Positions 48,691 through 60,610 of a DNA stretch of 64,000 nt are shown piece after piece (the first letter of the stretch is position 1; every line of letters starts with the position of its first letter). The DNA comes from Oenanthe sinensis (taxonomy: Eukaryota; Streptophyta; Magnoliopsida; Apiales; Apiaceae). A program made the position numbers and the translations under genes. Under the pieces are notes generated by a model. It worked only from the letters and a program-made list of their open reading frames with translations. It searched no databases and was not told the DNA's origin. Location of the stretch: positions 14,979,375 to 15,043,374 of the forward strand of contig CM053801.1 in assembly GCA_028671895.1 (NCBI GenBank), given 5' to 3'.

Positions 48691-51401
48691 TTAGTGCCTG
48701 GACCGCCTATCATCACACTTCTCACTGTCATACCTCTTGGTGGATTGACAGTCTTCATATCTAGCTCTCTTAAAGTGACCACTTGGTCTATCCTTCTCAT
48801 GGCTCCTATTATCCTGTTGTTTTCCGTGCCTACCACGTTGAAGCTCCTTGGTTGTGTCATGCTTGTATGTCTCCTCTTCATTGTCATCTCTTTTGTGTTT
48901 TCTTCCAAGTCTACCTCCTTCATCCTTGCTTTTTCTTTGGTCCTCTTTATCATCCCTCTTGTAATTTCTTTCTTTTTCGTAATCTTCATCTCTACTCTTC
49001 TTTCTTTCACTATGATCCTCATCTTTGATTCTTCTTTTATCCTCACGCTCCCCACCAGATCTTTTCGTCTTATACTCATCCATCTGATCAGCTCTGCTGC
49101 TGTGTGATCTATTGTTGATTTCAGTCTTAGTATCTCTTGGCAGGTCTTTGTTACGCTTAGTCTCTGTTTCATATATTAGTATTCTTGACTTTGCCTTCGG
49201 AAGATCATCCTCTTTATCATCAGCAAACTTCCTTTCCACGTTCCTTGGTTCCACCTGCTTCCTTTTATAATCATCCCCACTATCAATATCAGATTTATAC
49301 TCAGAATCACCCCTCAAGCGAGATTTATCATCTTTCTCTTCATGACGACAAGTCTCATTATCTAAGCCACCCCTCCAGCGAGATTTATCATCTTTCTCAT
49401 CATCATATTCAGAATCTTCAGTATCATGCCTTCTATTTTTCTCGTGCTTCCCTGATGATTTCCGTCTTATCTTTTGAACATCAGTATCAGATTTATCATC
49501 TGAATCACTTGTCTGCCTATGATGCTTCTTCCGATTTTGTTTCACATGTCCTCGATTACTCTCAGAGTTGGGAGAACATCCATCATGATGATGGCTACCC
49601 CGAATTTTCTCATGTTTCTTTCTACTCTTCTTCACGTGCTCCTGGCTAGTGTCTGAATCAGAAGAATCATACTTCTTCTGGTGTTTTGAACTTCTGATCC
49701 CATCTGCCTGAACTTCATTCTTCATATATTTTACACCCTTCTCTATATTGTACTGTTCATCTATGGCATCTCCAACAAGGACCTTATCAGAAGTATTATC
49801 ACCACTTTTAGGGAAATTTTCCAGCTTCACATCGTCATTAATCTCTTCATGATCCGACTGCTTACCTGGCTTCTGATTTTTGCCTGGAGAACCTATGCCC
49901 AAAGCAGCTCTAAACACTTCCATCTGTTTCTCCTTCCGGGCAGCAATTTGGTGAGTCTGTGTATCTGACACCCTGAAAACACCCAAAACAAAATGTTTAA
50001 TTTCACAATTGAAATTCAATACAAAGATGCAACTGATGTGAGATGAAATAGATTTTAACTACTGAACTCGAGATCATAAGGTTTACAAAATATATTAACC
50101 ATAAGAACGGGCAACATGAAATCCGCTTATAAGAATTTCATCTCTAACATCAATCAAATACACGTCTCATGTATAATTCCTTTACAGTGAAACTCCCAGA
50201 ACAAGCAAGTCTTATTTGCAAATCGAACTTAGTATATTTTAAATACTCGGTACTATAAATATCAAGACTGCAAATTTTTCATTACATCCTCATAGAGGAT
50301 TACATGTAATGACATCGGAAAGATTTCTCCCAGACATAACAGTGTGAGTGTGTGTATCGTTTTTAGTGCTTTGCTCTACATAGTGCCCAAGAAGTCTAAA
50401 AGAATTACCCCCTTCATAACAATGTGGGTGTGTAGCTTATAGGTGCTTCACACTACCTAATGCCCCAGAGGCTAGATTTATGCAGTACTGGATGGAAAAC
50501 TTTTTTGAAGCCCAAAGTTTAACAAACCGGCATACAATAAGAAGGTATAATTTCACAAATGCGACTTTCTTCAATTCGTTTATTCCCACTGCCGCAGACA
50601 AAGTTGTCATATTCAATAGTTCAGAAATACAACAAAAAACTAAACCATCCTCAACTTGACTTTTTCTTCATCAATCTACACTATAAATTCTATGCAACAA
50701 ATGAACTAAACCAGTATTAACAAGCATCCGTGATCCATCTCTACAAACACAAGTATACTTGACTAAAAAAGCAAAACAACTCATCACGTGTAAAATAATA
50801 TAATCAAACGGCCCAAACCCAATAATACACTGACAACTCCAAACAAGATTTCTAAATCATGGTGTGACTCCCAAATAGAGAAACACAACAAGAGGGCGTT
50901 TAATACAAGATTAAAACATAAGTTTAAAACGAATTGGAATCTCATTGACTTAAAAAATTTATTTGAAACACATTTTTATTAAAAAGGTAACGCATACCTT
51001 ATTAGACCAACATAACAATTCTGTAATGAGATTATTAACGAATGGAGCGCAATGTATCAAGATTTCATCTCTCAAGCTACCTTTTGTAATGGAGAAGGAC
51101 AGCTGACTCTCCGGCCTTAAAAGAAGCCTCGAGCATTCTCCGAGCCTCGTCGAGTTTGGGAACAATCTCTTGATCAGTATAACCCTGATCAATGAGCTTC
51201 TCTTCTAACACAACGAGCTTGAGTTGGACCTGGCGCTTGCGATCATGTTCGAGTATAGCTTTGTTGGGGTTCTTTGAGACCCCAGCAGTGCCTTGAGTCT
51301 GAGAGTTTGTTGGATTTGGGGCGTACGAACAACTTGTTTGTTTGGATGTGGCCGTTTGTGCCTGAGCCTCGTGCGCTTTGTAATCCGATGCCGTTGTACA
51401 T
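48691..51401 (-). CDS. cwf21/CWC21 (SRRM2-type) splicing factor, frame broken in exon 1
   Basis: Two coding exons, 51081-51401 and 48691-49972, total 1603 nt (3n+1). The ATG at 51401 opens MYNGIGLQSARGSGTNG, the signature start of CWC21/SRRM2-type spliceosome proteins that contact Prp8/U5. The cwf21 domain (NPNKAILEHDRKRQVQLKL ... EEKLIDQGYTDQEI) lies in another frame; the shift falls between about 51325 and 51290. As written, translation stops after 52 codons (TGA 51243-51245). Beyond it, exon 2 is intact: VSDTQTHQIAARKEKQMEVF, then ~400 residues rich in Lys, Arg, Asp and Ser repeats (KDDKSRWRG, KDDKSRLRG), ending DRRSRH. This could be a real lesion or a one-base sequence error. A telo-box sits 9-27 nt upstream of ATG. 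The long open frame argues for recent function. Confidence 0.85.
49973..51080 (-). other. intron of the cwf21 gene
   Basis: 1.1 kb, with donor GTAGCT after HYK and acceptor TTTTCAG before GVSDTQ. It joins AG|G to make Arg, giving KRVSDTQ. No internal gene seen. Confidence 0.85.
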
Positions 51402-51409
51402 GATTAATA

Positions 51410-51428
51410 AAACCCTAACCCTAACCCT
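51410..51428 (-). promoter_or_regulatory. telo-box (interstitial telomere motif)
   Basis: aaaccctaaccctaaccct on the plus strand, ending just upstream of the minus-strand ATG at 51401. Telo-boxes of this kind are frequent in plant leaders and promoters of ribosome and RNA-processing genes, which fits a splicing factor. Confidence 0.75.
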
Positions 51429-51582
51429 GATATTAGATATTTAGGGGTTTATATAAAATAGCTGTTGATAGAGCTGAATAGTTCTGTGGTTTTTTGTTTG
51501 TTAAATAAAAGCTCTTCACAAGTTTCCTTTTCCTAAATCAATTCGCCAGTGGTTCTGAACCGTATATATCTGGCCTCGGGAT

Positions 51583-51869
51583 CCCTCGGTCCCATTTTAC
51601 ATTTTACACGTTATTTTTACAAAAATTATGTATATTTAGAAATTTTAACATAAAAATTATTTTTCATTCGTATCCCTATTAATTATATTAATTAAGATAA
51701 TTTCAATGCATAATTATATTATATTAATTATCAATACTAGGACCAATACTTTAGTCAAAGAGTTATTTTAAAAATTTACTTATAAAATTGCATTGAAAAT
51801 AGATAGTGTACATGTATTATAGAACAAATTTTTTCTTCAAAAATTAATACTAATTTCGACAGAGGGAGT
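51583..51869. mobile_element. degenerate Stowaway-like MITE
   Basis: The left end reads tccctcggtcccatttta and the right end ttcgacagagggag followed by TA. These are decayed inverted copies of the Stowaway terminus. It is close upstream of the cwf21 gene. Boundaries are approximate. Confidence 0.5.
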
Positions 51870-52411
51870 ATAAATTAGACTGGCAAAATGGGATCCGAAT
51901 CAAATGGAACTGAATCCGATTTTATACTCAAAATTACATGATCTGATAGATATCTTAAAATCAATATGATTCGAATCAAAATTTACTTGAATTAAAAATT
52001 TAATAAAAAATAATCTGAAATACTAGAACCCATAATGACTTGAAACCGATTATACTATCATCTAAAACTCGAAATACGAGATATGATTCAATACAAATAC
52101 AAATTACATCGAATTAGAAAAGAGATAAATTGAATTTTAATCTAATTTTTTAATTATATTTTAATGATTCATAATCTATGATAGTAACCCACTTTTTATT
52201 CACTAAATTAATCTATTTTTAAGTAAAATCATATTTAAAATACTTTTACATCAAAAAATTAAAATGATTATAAAAACAAAATTTTAAAAGTTTATATTAT
52301 TTTATATTATAACTAATATATTTAATAATAAGATTATTTTTAAAATTTCACAAATTAGAAAACAGAAAAAGAAGGATAGTGAATAAGTTATTATTTTAAC
52401 AAACGTATTTG

Positions 52412-53253
52412 CAGTAGAACCTCGATAAATGAATGTTCGATAAACGAATAATCTCGACAAATGAATAAATTTCTTCGGTTCCAATTTGGACAAATGGGCT
52501 TAATGAATAAACTCCCTAAATGTATAAATGAATAAATAAAAATGTAGTCATTATAGGCCCTATGTAAATGTAAATATATGAATACATTTAATCTAATAAT
52601 AATTTTTAAACATATTAATAAGTCATATATTTTTGAAAAATGCCTATAAAATTGATTGTTTCTTACCTTCACCAAAATGCATCTTATCCTTAATTTTGTG
52701 TAATATAGGGTATTGTGCACTTTATCTATTCCATGCACGTATGTATGGTACAACTAATCTAGAATTAAAAAAAAATGAATGTAATTAAAATTTACATAAA
52801 AGTTAAAACCAAGGTGAGTTCTAGTTACATTTGAACATAATATATACTCCTCATATCTCACAATAAGTGTTTTCTTTGATATTTGTGTGGTCAAATTGAC
52901 CCAATTTTGACCGTAAATTAAAAATTATTCTTTTATATTTTTCAAAAATTGAAAAATATATTTGAAAGTTTATTAGATATATTTTCTAATGATATAATTT
53001 TTAATTTTTTCATGGTTATATATTCTGTGTAATATTCGGTCAAAAATTGGTTAATTTGACTAAAAAAAGTCAAAGCAAGACAATTATTTTGAGATGGAGG
53101 GAGTATAAAAATAAATAATAAAGAAAAAAGTCGAAAATTTATTATATAAATGAATCAGTATTCATTTATCGATAAATAAACAATCTCACTAAATGAATAT
53201 ATATTTTTGGTCCTAAGTGTATTCATTTATCAAGGTTCTATTGTAACAACTTT
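52412..53253. mobile_element. element with 'cagtagaacctcgataaatg' inverted ends
   Basis: The left end cagtagaacctcgataaatg and the right end ttcatttatcaaggttctat are inverted repeats over about 23 bp with two or three mismatches. Subterminal motifs (gataaacgaat, aaatgaata) recur on both sides. It is non-coding. A Stowaway MITE occupies 52847-53103. The superfamily is not identified. Confidence 0.6.
52847..53103. mobile_element. Stowaway MITE nested in the 52412-53253 element
   Basis: 257 bp with ends ctcctcatatctcacaataa ... ttattttgagatggagggag, flanked by TA. The left terminus is more decayed than the right. Confidence 0.75.
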
Positions 53254-53545
53254 TATTTTAGTTTTACTATAATTAAAAACTAATTCAAATTAATTCAGGC
53301 TATATTTTTCTGATCCGAAATTATCTGAATCGATTTTAATCCGAACTGAACTTAATCTGATCTTGATCCGAAATTTAACCAATTTTAATCTAAACTAGAT
53401 CCAATCCGAATCAGATCACATCCGATCCAAATAGTACTCCGAATATATCAGAACCTAAAATTGATCTAAACCAAATGAGTCTGACTCGAAATCAATCTGG
53501 TTATCCAAATTGCGAGATCTAGATATAGTTCCTAAGATTATCTCA

Positions 53546-55006
53546 TGTAATTTTCCTAAGGTGCAATTGTTTTTTAGTGTGATATTTTTGTAATTGTATA
53601 TAATTCTCTGTAATTACAATAAAACCCTTGTTTATTTATATGAGAATTTTTATTAATTTCAGGAAAATTGTGTGAGGTAACCAAGTAACATTAATCTTGT
53701 GGATATAATCGTAACTTAATGTAAGACGCCACATACTTTTGGCTTAAATTATATTTATATCCCGTGTGATGGACGAATCAAATTGTTTTAATATTTTTTA
53801 TATTATTTGAATATATTTTTATTTTCATAATAATAATTTAATCTTTATTTAATATTATATATATATATATATTTTACATAATTTTTCATATACTTTATTT
53901 GTATTTCAATATGATAATTTTTGTGTATTTTGTTTAATGTGTTTTTTTAGGAGATAAATGTGAAATTTATTTTAGTTAAGAGATTAGTGTATAAAAATTA
54001 GGGGCAATAATAACTATCCAGCCCAACCGACTATCAAATTTTTAATCTTTTGGATTTAATAATATAGTATATATTTTTTAATTTATTGTAATATTTTAAT
54101 TTAAATTCAATTATTTATATATATTTAATAAAATATCATGCATGATTTTATATTTAAAATTCAATATTTTTTTAACTCAACTCTATGCATTGTTAAAATA
54201 ATATATAATTTTACTAAATTCTCTTTCTAACCTCTTAAATTTTAGAAAAACTAATAACTTAACATGATATCATATTCGATATCGATTTATTGTCGTTCTT
54301 AATAAGCTCCCAATTTATTATAAACACAGAAAATAAATTATTACCTAAAAAATTAATCCAAAAACGGGCTAGCAAGTTAATAATTTATTCACTTAAATTC
54401 AAATACTTTTTATATAAAATATAAATGATCCAAGTTTCAATTAAATGATCTTGTACCATCATATTATATCGATTATATTATTTTAAATATTATACTTTAT
54501 TTTATCAGCTATATACTAGTACAAAACAGGACATATATATTAATTAGGGTAATTTCCAGGTAAAAAAATTTTAGCGTGAAAATCGTGATAACTTTCACTG
54601 AATTTTATAGAATTATAATAAAACATGCAAAAAAAGTGTTTAAATAAATTTTCTATTAAGAATTTGCACTATTTTTCTTATTATAATTGTACAAAATTTA
54701 GTAAAAACTCTTATAGTTGTAACACTAAAAAAATTTCACTTAAATATTACCCTATTAACTTAAATATTATTTATATTTATACATATGATCGCCCTAATTT
54801 ATAACACACAAATTCTGCAATAAGCTCCCGTTCGCCACAATTTATGTCAATTCATTTCTATCTTTTTTATTGTTCAAAATTATTAAAATCGATTTTTTTC
54901 CAACTTCTATCACATGAAGTTTGGTTATATTTCAAAATTTCATCGTATATTTCTATGCACGATATCAACTCTCTTGATCAATAGTTTCATTATGCTCGTA
55001 AATAAG
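53546..55006. other. AT-rich intergenic DNA
   Basis: About 1.4 kb of A/T-rich sequence left of the retrotransposon, with (AT)n at about 53857-53872. No gene supported. Confidence 0.6.
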
Positions 55007-55490
55007 TGTTGGAATTGAGCTTGGATCCTACGTAACCTGAACCAGGACTTGCCTTGGGTTGGATTCTGGGCCTAAACCCGATCTGAAATCTACAATGTTA
55101 ACCCGAACTGACCCATGAATTATGACCGTTGGTCCATTAGCAGGAAAAATGGACAACTACGCACGTCTTCAACGTGGCCCCTGTTTGTGCTCCATGATCA
55201 GGCCAATCATGGACCTCTATATAAAGGAATGAGAAGTATCACAACAAATGAGATTAATTACAACTTATACACACACTAAACACTTGTTGCAGATTCATTG
55301 CTAAAATAATCTCTTGTGCGTTCTTGTTACTCACTCAAGGCCAGATTAATTTATTCTCACACCTGAGGTGAATTGGGGGCACAACCCTCACATTCTTCTT
55401 CATTGCAGGAGGTCTACGGAGGATACCTTCACGGAGGCCGAACTCATCTTCTTGCCTATGCAGGACTCTTGCAGAAATCTAGTTCTAACA
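55007..55490 (+). repeat. 5' LTR
   Basis: 484 bp, starting TGTTGGAATTG and ending TTCTAACA. A TATA-like ctatataaag is near 55218. It matches 60182-60610 with scattered substitutions and small indels (for example extra bases around 55229 and 55294). Confidence 0.92.
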
Positions 55491-55539
55491 TTTGGCGCCG
55501 TCTGTGGGACCGTACAAGAAAACCAATCAACTTTGAATC

Positions 55540-56736
55540 ATGATGCAACCATCAAGTACACCTGATGCACCACCTGGATTCTCAGAGCCCCAAAACATCG
55601 GAGCCGGAACCTCTCGATTGCCGAAAGGCACCTTAGTAATGAGCGTTACGCCTAGGCAGCTGAACTTTGGGAGCTTGAATGAGGAGGGTGATCCGTTCCC
55701 TACACCTGAAGACCAGCAAGCCATGTTGCAACGGTGGAGAGAGGAGAAGCGAAAGGCTCAAGAGGAAAGAGACCGCGGACGCCACATGTCAGAGATTTCT
55801 AAAAAAGCCACTAGCTAGCAAAGCAAATGCAAAGGCCCAGAGAAGATAGCGGAGGAGGCTCGTAATCAAGCACTAAGAAGGGAAGCTGATGAGTTGAAGT
55901 TGAAGTCTCTCCGTCTACAAAGAGAAGAATTGGAGTTGCAAGAGAAGCAACTCAGGGAATCACTCGTAACTACTGAGGAGGAGGAGATACTCAGGGCAGA
56001 GTTGGAATCTCAGCGTGAGAAGAGGGCTAGAGATCAAGATGAGTTCTTAGACTCCGAATCTAAATCAAGAAGGTCTAGATCGAGGACTCATATCACCTTC
56101 GACATCGAAGATGACAAAAAAGGATCACACTTAAGAGATCGTTTAAAGAGGATGTAAAAAGTAATGTCCGGGGACCAACAGAAGATGAGTCATGAACCAG
56201 CTGTTGTAGAGGCGATTGAGCAATACCAACCTCCTTCAGGTCGTCAGTTCCCTAAGATGTTTGAGTTCAATGGTAGGGGGGATCCCGAAGACCATTGTGA
56301 GAAGTATGAGAGCCTCATGACAGGTATGGGGAATTGCGATATAATGTTATGCAAAATGTTTAAGACTTATTTGAGGGGCTCGGCCTCTATGTGGTACCGA
56401 TCTATGAGGCCGAGGTCAATCAGCTCATATGACCAGTTGAAGAGGAAGTTCTTAAGGCACTATTCACATTTGTGCCGAAGGGAAAAGGATACCGAAGCAC
56501 TCATCCATTGTAGGCAGAGGCCCGATGAGGAGTTGAGAGACTATTTAGCTCGATTCAAGGAGGAGGCAGGTATAGTGACCAACCTTGACAAGGTTAAAGC
56601 GGTAGGGTTCTTAGCAGCAGGTCTGGACCCAGTCAAAGGGAAGAAGCTCAGGTCCTCGTTGTACGATGTACCTTCTCGGTCATTAAATGATATACCTCTG
56701 TGGAGAGAACATACAGAAGAAGATGGAATGTTATGA
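55540..56736 (+). pseudogene. gag remnant of the Ty3/gypsy element
   Basis: A single reading frame interrupted by stops at 55816-55818 and 56155-56157. The N-terminal part is proline-rich then charged coiled coil (LQREELELQEKQLRE, ELESQREKRARDQDE). The core matches retrotransposon gag (MFEFNGRGDPEDHCEKYESL, LRGSASMWYRSM, YDQLKRKFLRHY). No zinc knuckle was seen before the frame ends. Confidence 0.85.
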
Positions 56737-57049
56737 GAAAAGAAGGGATCGGGACAAGGGCAAGGGTCAGAACCGAAGCGAATGAGGAAAAAGCTCTAAC
56801 CGATACTCCGAAGAGAAAAAGACCGACCGAGGAGACTTGAGAGACCGATTAAACCGATGAGTTGAACGGAGGAAAGAGAGAGATGAAACGGTGTTCACAC
56901 CTTTAAACACTCCTATCAAGGTAGGAGAGCTCAATTAGTTTATCAAAGACCTAAGAGATAAGCTAGATTCGAAGGGGGATGACAAAGGAAAGAAGACCGA
57001 GGTACCCAAGTACCGAGGAGAAGTAAGAACAATATCCGGGGGAACTATA

Positions 57050-58563
57050 TGTTAGCGTTGGTGTCCTAGAGACAATACTTTATGATAAACAATTAAAGAT
57101 GATGTTTACTTGATTATTTAATTAATATTTATTATGTCTTTATTTACTGCATTATAAATTGAAAGCATAATAAATGTCCTTGGAATATTAATGCGAATTA
57201 TATATCTTTAAGTATATGACTTAAAAATGAGATTATATGAACATTATTATATTTCTAAAAGTCCCTAGTCGAGTATTATTATTTAAGGACAATAATAATG
57301 CAATAAGACTAGCATGTTTGTTGACTGATGACCACATCTCATTGGTCATAGGTATGGTGATACTAAAATCAAGAACATAAGTGCATGTCTCAATACATGG
57401 CACTGGACAGACCCGCTGTGAGAATCTACATGTTAATAAGTGTCATAAGATATTCTCACCGTGATAAAAATGTATTGATCCTTTGACTTGAAATCATTAT
57501 ATTTCTATACGAGAATTAATATACTTTGATTACACTCAAAGTTATATTTAACCGGGTAATGATAAAGGTGAACATTGGGTATGCTATGGATCGTATGAGA
57601 AATATAAATGATAGATATATGATTTAACCCTCCTATTTTAGGAGTGATATTATTGGCCTCTTGATTGAGTGAGACTATAAAATGCATGGTCATGCTCAAA
57701 TGTTGATTTGATTAATAGTCTACTCATTGATCAAGGAAACCCGGATTAAACGTTGAAGAGGATGGCACAATACATGCCTCTAGTTTGATTTATAATATAA
57801 GGTTAAAGAGATTATATTATATTGTACATAATTCACGAAATGTTTAATTGAATCACCAATTATTATTATTACTTGGGTAACAATGATGTATTACTAGATG
57901 CCACTCGTTGTTTATAATTTTATTATTAGAAAATAAAATTATTGTAAACGTAATAATAACCTAAAATGTCACACACAAAGAACGTTTAAACGGAGTGTTA
58001 TTTAAATTATGAATTTAAATACTGTTATTATTATTAATTCGAATTTATTTATTTAATTAATTAAGTGAGACTTGATTAATTATATACATATTAGAATTCA
58101 AATTTAATAATAATATAAATCCGAAATCTGAATGGGTTTTAAAAGGTCCAATCAGATTATGGTTTTGACCCAAGTCCCCCTCTCCCCTATATATACATAA
58201 AGATGTATAGTTTAGGGTAACAGTTGATATAATTTCATTTTAATAAAACCCTAGCAGCTCTACGTTTCTGAGAGGCTAGAGAAAGAGAGAGACAAAGAGT
58301 CAAAACAGGCTAGTACCTAACTCCGGTGATCGTTAGACGATACGACGTTCGTGTGGATACCGATAGAGAGCAGATCTTTGTGAAGGGCTGTTGTGATTCA
58401 TCGCTTCTGGACCTCTATAATCATCATAATGAAAGCTTTAGTAAGGTACACATCCGATTCTCCATAATCATCCGTCAATTATACACGGATCATGCGTTTG
58501 GGATTCGTTATTATTTTTTTATTTAGCATAATTCCGCTGCATATATGTGCCCGAATCCCAACA
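57050..58563 (+). mobile_element. solo LTR nested in the gypsy element
   Basis: About 1.5 kb, starting TGTTAGCGTTGG and ending GAATCCCAACA, with a TATA-like ctatatatac near 58188 and no internal coding sequence. The gypsy polyprotein region resumes at once on the right. The flanking 5-mers are ctata and ctacg, so the duplication is imperfect. A Copia-type origin is only a guess. Confidence 0.65.
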
Positions 58564-58655
58564 CTACGTTGAACAGATGTATCAAAACTACTCAGAAAAA
58601 GTACGTAAGACAAGTATACAGCCTTTATCAATAAGCTCCTGCCGCCAATCAATCC

Positions 58656-58853
58656 ATGCCTATTATGTTTACGGAGGAGGATTACGAGGATGTTATATGG
58701 CCACACCAAGATACATTGGTGATCAACCCGGTTATTGGGGAGAACAAGATATGGAAAGTGTTGGTCGACAAAGGTAGTTCAGTCAACATACTGTACCACC
58801 GAATATATGTGAAAATGAGCTTGGATGGAGAAATGCTGGATCCATGCAATTAG
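58656..58853 (+). pseudogene. retrotransposon aspartic protease remnant
   Basis: Reads TEEDYEDVIWPHQDTLVI and then VLVDKGSSVNILY, matching the gypsy protease active-site region, where D[TNS]GSS is usual; Lys replaces the second position here. It is followed by a stop and then by a linked fragment (58860-59075). Confidence 0.75.
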
Positions 58854-59489
58854 CCTCCATTGTATGGGTTCAGGAATCAGCCTATTCCGATTGAAGGTAC
58901 AATCATTTTACCTCTACTCCTAGGTAAGCCACCATGCATTGTGCAACATCAGATGAAGTTCTACGTGGTTCGGGTTAAGAGCCCTTACAATGGGATATTA
59001 GGGCGCCTGTTGCTGACCACTTTTCAAGCACTCTCTTCCGTACCTCACCTCAAACTCAAGTTCCCAACCGAATAATGGGTTGGAGAGATGAGAGGAGACC
59101 AAAATGTGGCTCGAATAGTCATGTTAGAGGACTTGGAAAAATTGACCAAGGAGTCTCCTGAGTCGGGAAATGGAAAAAGGAAGAGGACTGAGCAAGGATA
59201 AGCCGAAGAAAACCTGCAGACAATGAATATTGAGCTTGAAAAGTTCGGGGCCGATTTATCAAACCCAATAGCTGAACCAACTGCTGAAACAGAGGAGATA
59301 TAACTATACGCAGGAACCTCAGGGAAAATGGTACAGATAGGGAAAAACATGCAACCAGAGCTCAAGTCCAAAGTCATAGCGATTGTTCGGGAGTACCATG
59401 ACATCTTTTCTTGGGGTCTCGAAGACATGCCTGGGTTAGACTTGAGCATAGCCAAACACAGTTTAAATGTAAAGCCGAACATCAGGCCA

Positions 59490-60180
59490 GTTAATTAGCA
59501 AAAGAAGAGGAATTTCGCACCTGAAAGGTAGAAGGTAATCGAGGCCAAAGTGGAGAAGTTGTTTGAGGCAAAATTCATTGAGGAGATCGAGTATCCAAAC
59601 TGATTAGAAAATGTGGTGGTGATGAAGAAGGCAAACAACAAATGGAGGATGTGCGTCGATTATACTGACCTCAATCAAGCTTTCCCGAAGGACCACTATC
59701 ATCTACCCAACATTGATTAACTCATTGATGCAACATCAGGATACGAAATACTGAGCTTCCTGGATGCTTTCTCAAGATATCATCAGATATCAATGAATGT
59801 CGAGGACATTCCAAAGACAACATTCATCACCCCGAAGGGAACCAATGCCTACATCAAAATGCCATTCAGAATGAAGAACGCTGGGACAACTTACTAGAGA
59901 ATGGTGAATAAAGTGTTCGATAAATAGATCGGGAGAAACACGGAGTGTTATGTGGATGACATAATAGTCAAGTCAATGTCCATAGATCACACAACAAATT
60001 TGAGAGAATGTTTTGAAACACTCAGGAAGAACAACATGAAGGTGAACCCGAACAAATGCACATTCAGGGTCTCGAGTGGAAAATTTTTAAGATATTTGGT
60101 GAGTGCTTGGGGCATAGAAGCAAACCCCGAGAAGATTAAGGCAATTATAGATATGGAGCCGCCCAAAATAGTTCGAAATC
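59490..60180 (+). pseudogene. reverse transcriptase remnant
   Basis: One frame holds WRMCVDYTDLNQAFPKDHY, then FLDAFSRYHQISM, then the catalytic YVDDIIVKS and NPNKCTFRVSSGKFL. Six stops interrupt this frame (59496, 59529, 59601, 59718, 59895, 59925), but no frameshift is needed. It ends abruptly after DMEPPKIVRN, where LTR sequence begins. Confidence 0.88.
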
Positions 60181-60181
60181 T

Positions 60182-60610
60182 AGGACTTGCCTTGGGTTGG
60201 ATTCCGGACCTAAACCCGATCCGAAATCTACAATGTTAACCCGAACCGACCCATGAATTATGACTGTTAGTCCATTAGCAGGAAAAACGGACAACTACAC
60301 ACGTTCTCAACGTGCCCACTATTTGTGCTCCATGATCAAGTCAATCGTGGACCTCTATATAAAGGAGAAGTATCACAACAAATGAGGTTAATCACAATTT
60401 ATACACACACTAAACACTTGCTCTAAAATAATCTCTTGTGCGTTCTTGTATACTTACTCAAGGCCATATTGATTTATTCTCATACTGGAGGTGAATCGGG
60501 GGCACAACCCTCGCATTCTTCTTCGTTGCAGGAAACCTACGGAGACCTTCACCGAGGCCGAACTCATCATCTTGCCTACGCAGGACTCTTGGAGAAATCT
60601 GGTTCTAACA
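60182..60610 (+). repeat. 3' LTR, truncated at its left end
   Basis: Matches the 5' LTR from aggacttgccttgggttgga to the terminal TTCTAACA, but lacks about the first 40 bp. Its left edge is fused directly to reverse-transcriptase sequence, marking a deletion breakpoint. Confidence 0.88.

Larger units (their letters stand above)
51880..53545. mobile_element. composite: 'gatccgaatc' element interrupted by further insertions
   Basis: The outer ends (51880-52110 and 53310-53545) are rich in inverted variants of gatccgaat, gaatccgat and ccgaactgaac, as in the elements at 13133 and 46630. The interior holds a second element (52412-53253), which itself contains a Stowaway MITE. No outer target duplication was identified. 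Confidence 0.4.
55007..60610 (+). mobile_element. decayed Ty3/gypsy LTR retrotransposon
   Basis: A 5' LTR (55007-55490) and a truncated 3' LTR (60182-60610) flank gag, protease and reverse-transcriptase remnants in the usual gypsy order. The primer-binding site begins tggcgccgtctgtggga just after the 5' LTR. RNase H, integrase and the polypurine tract are absent. The flanking 5-mers are ataag and atacg, a possible decayed duplication. The sequence style resembles the plant Tat-type lineage, which is an inference. A second LTR element (57050-58563) interrupts it between gag and protease. Confidence 0.92.

Noticed and set aside
48661..49649. Long open frames on the plus strand opposite the cwf21 gene, hydrophobic or His/Tyr-rich in translation
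   Set aside because: They are the antisense of a Lys/Asp/Arg-rich coding exon; codon composition of the sense strand forces them open. They show no start context or homology signal of their own.
51293..51327. Explaining the cwf21 frame break by a tiny intron (GTACGCC...CTCAG)
   Set aside because: It would be only about 28 nt, well below the plant minimum of roughly 60-70 nt.
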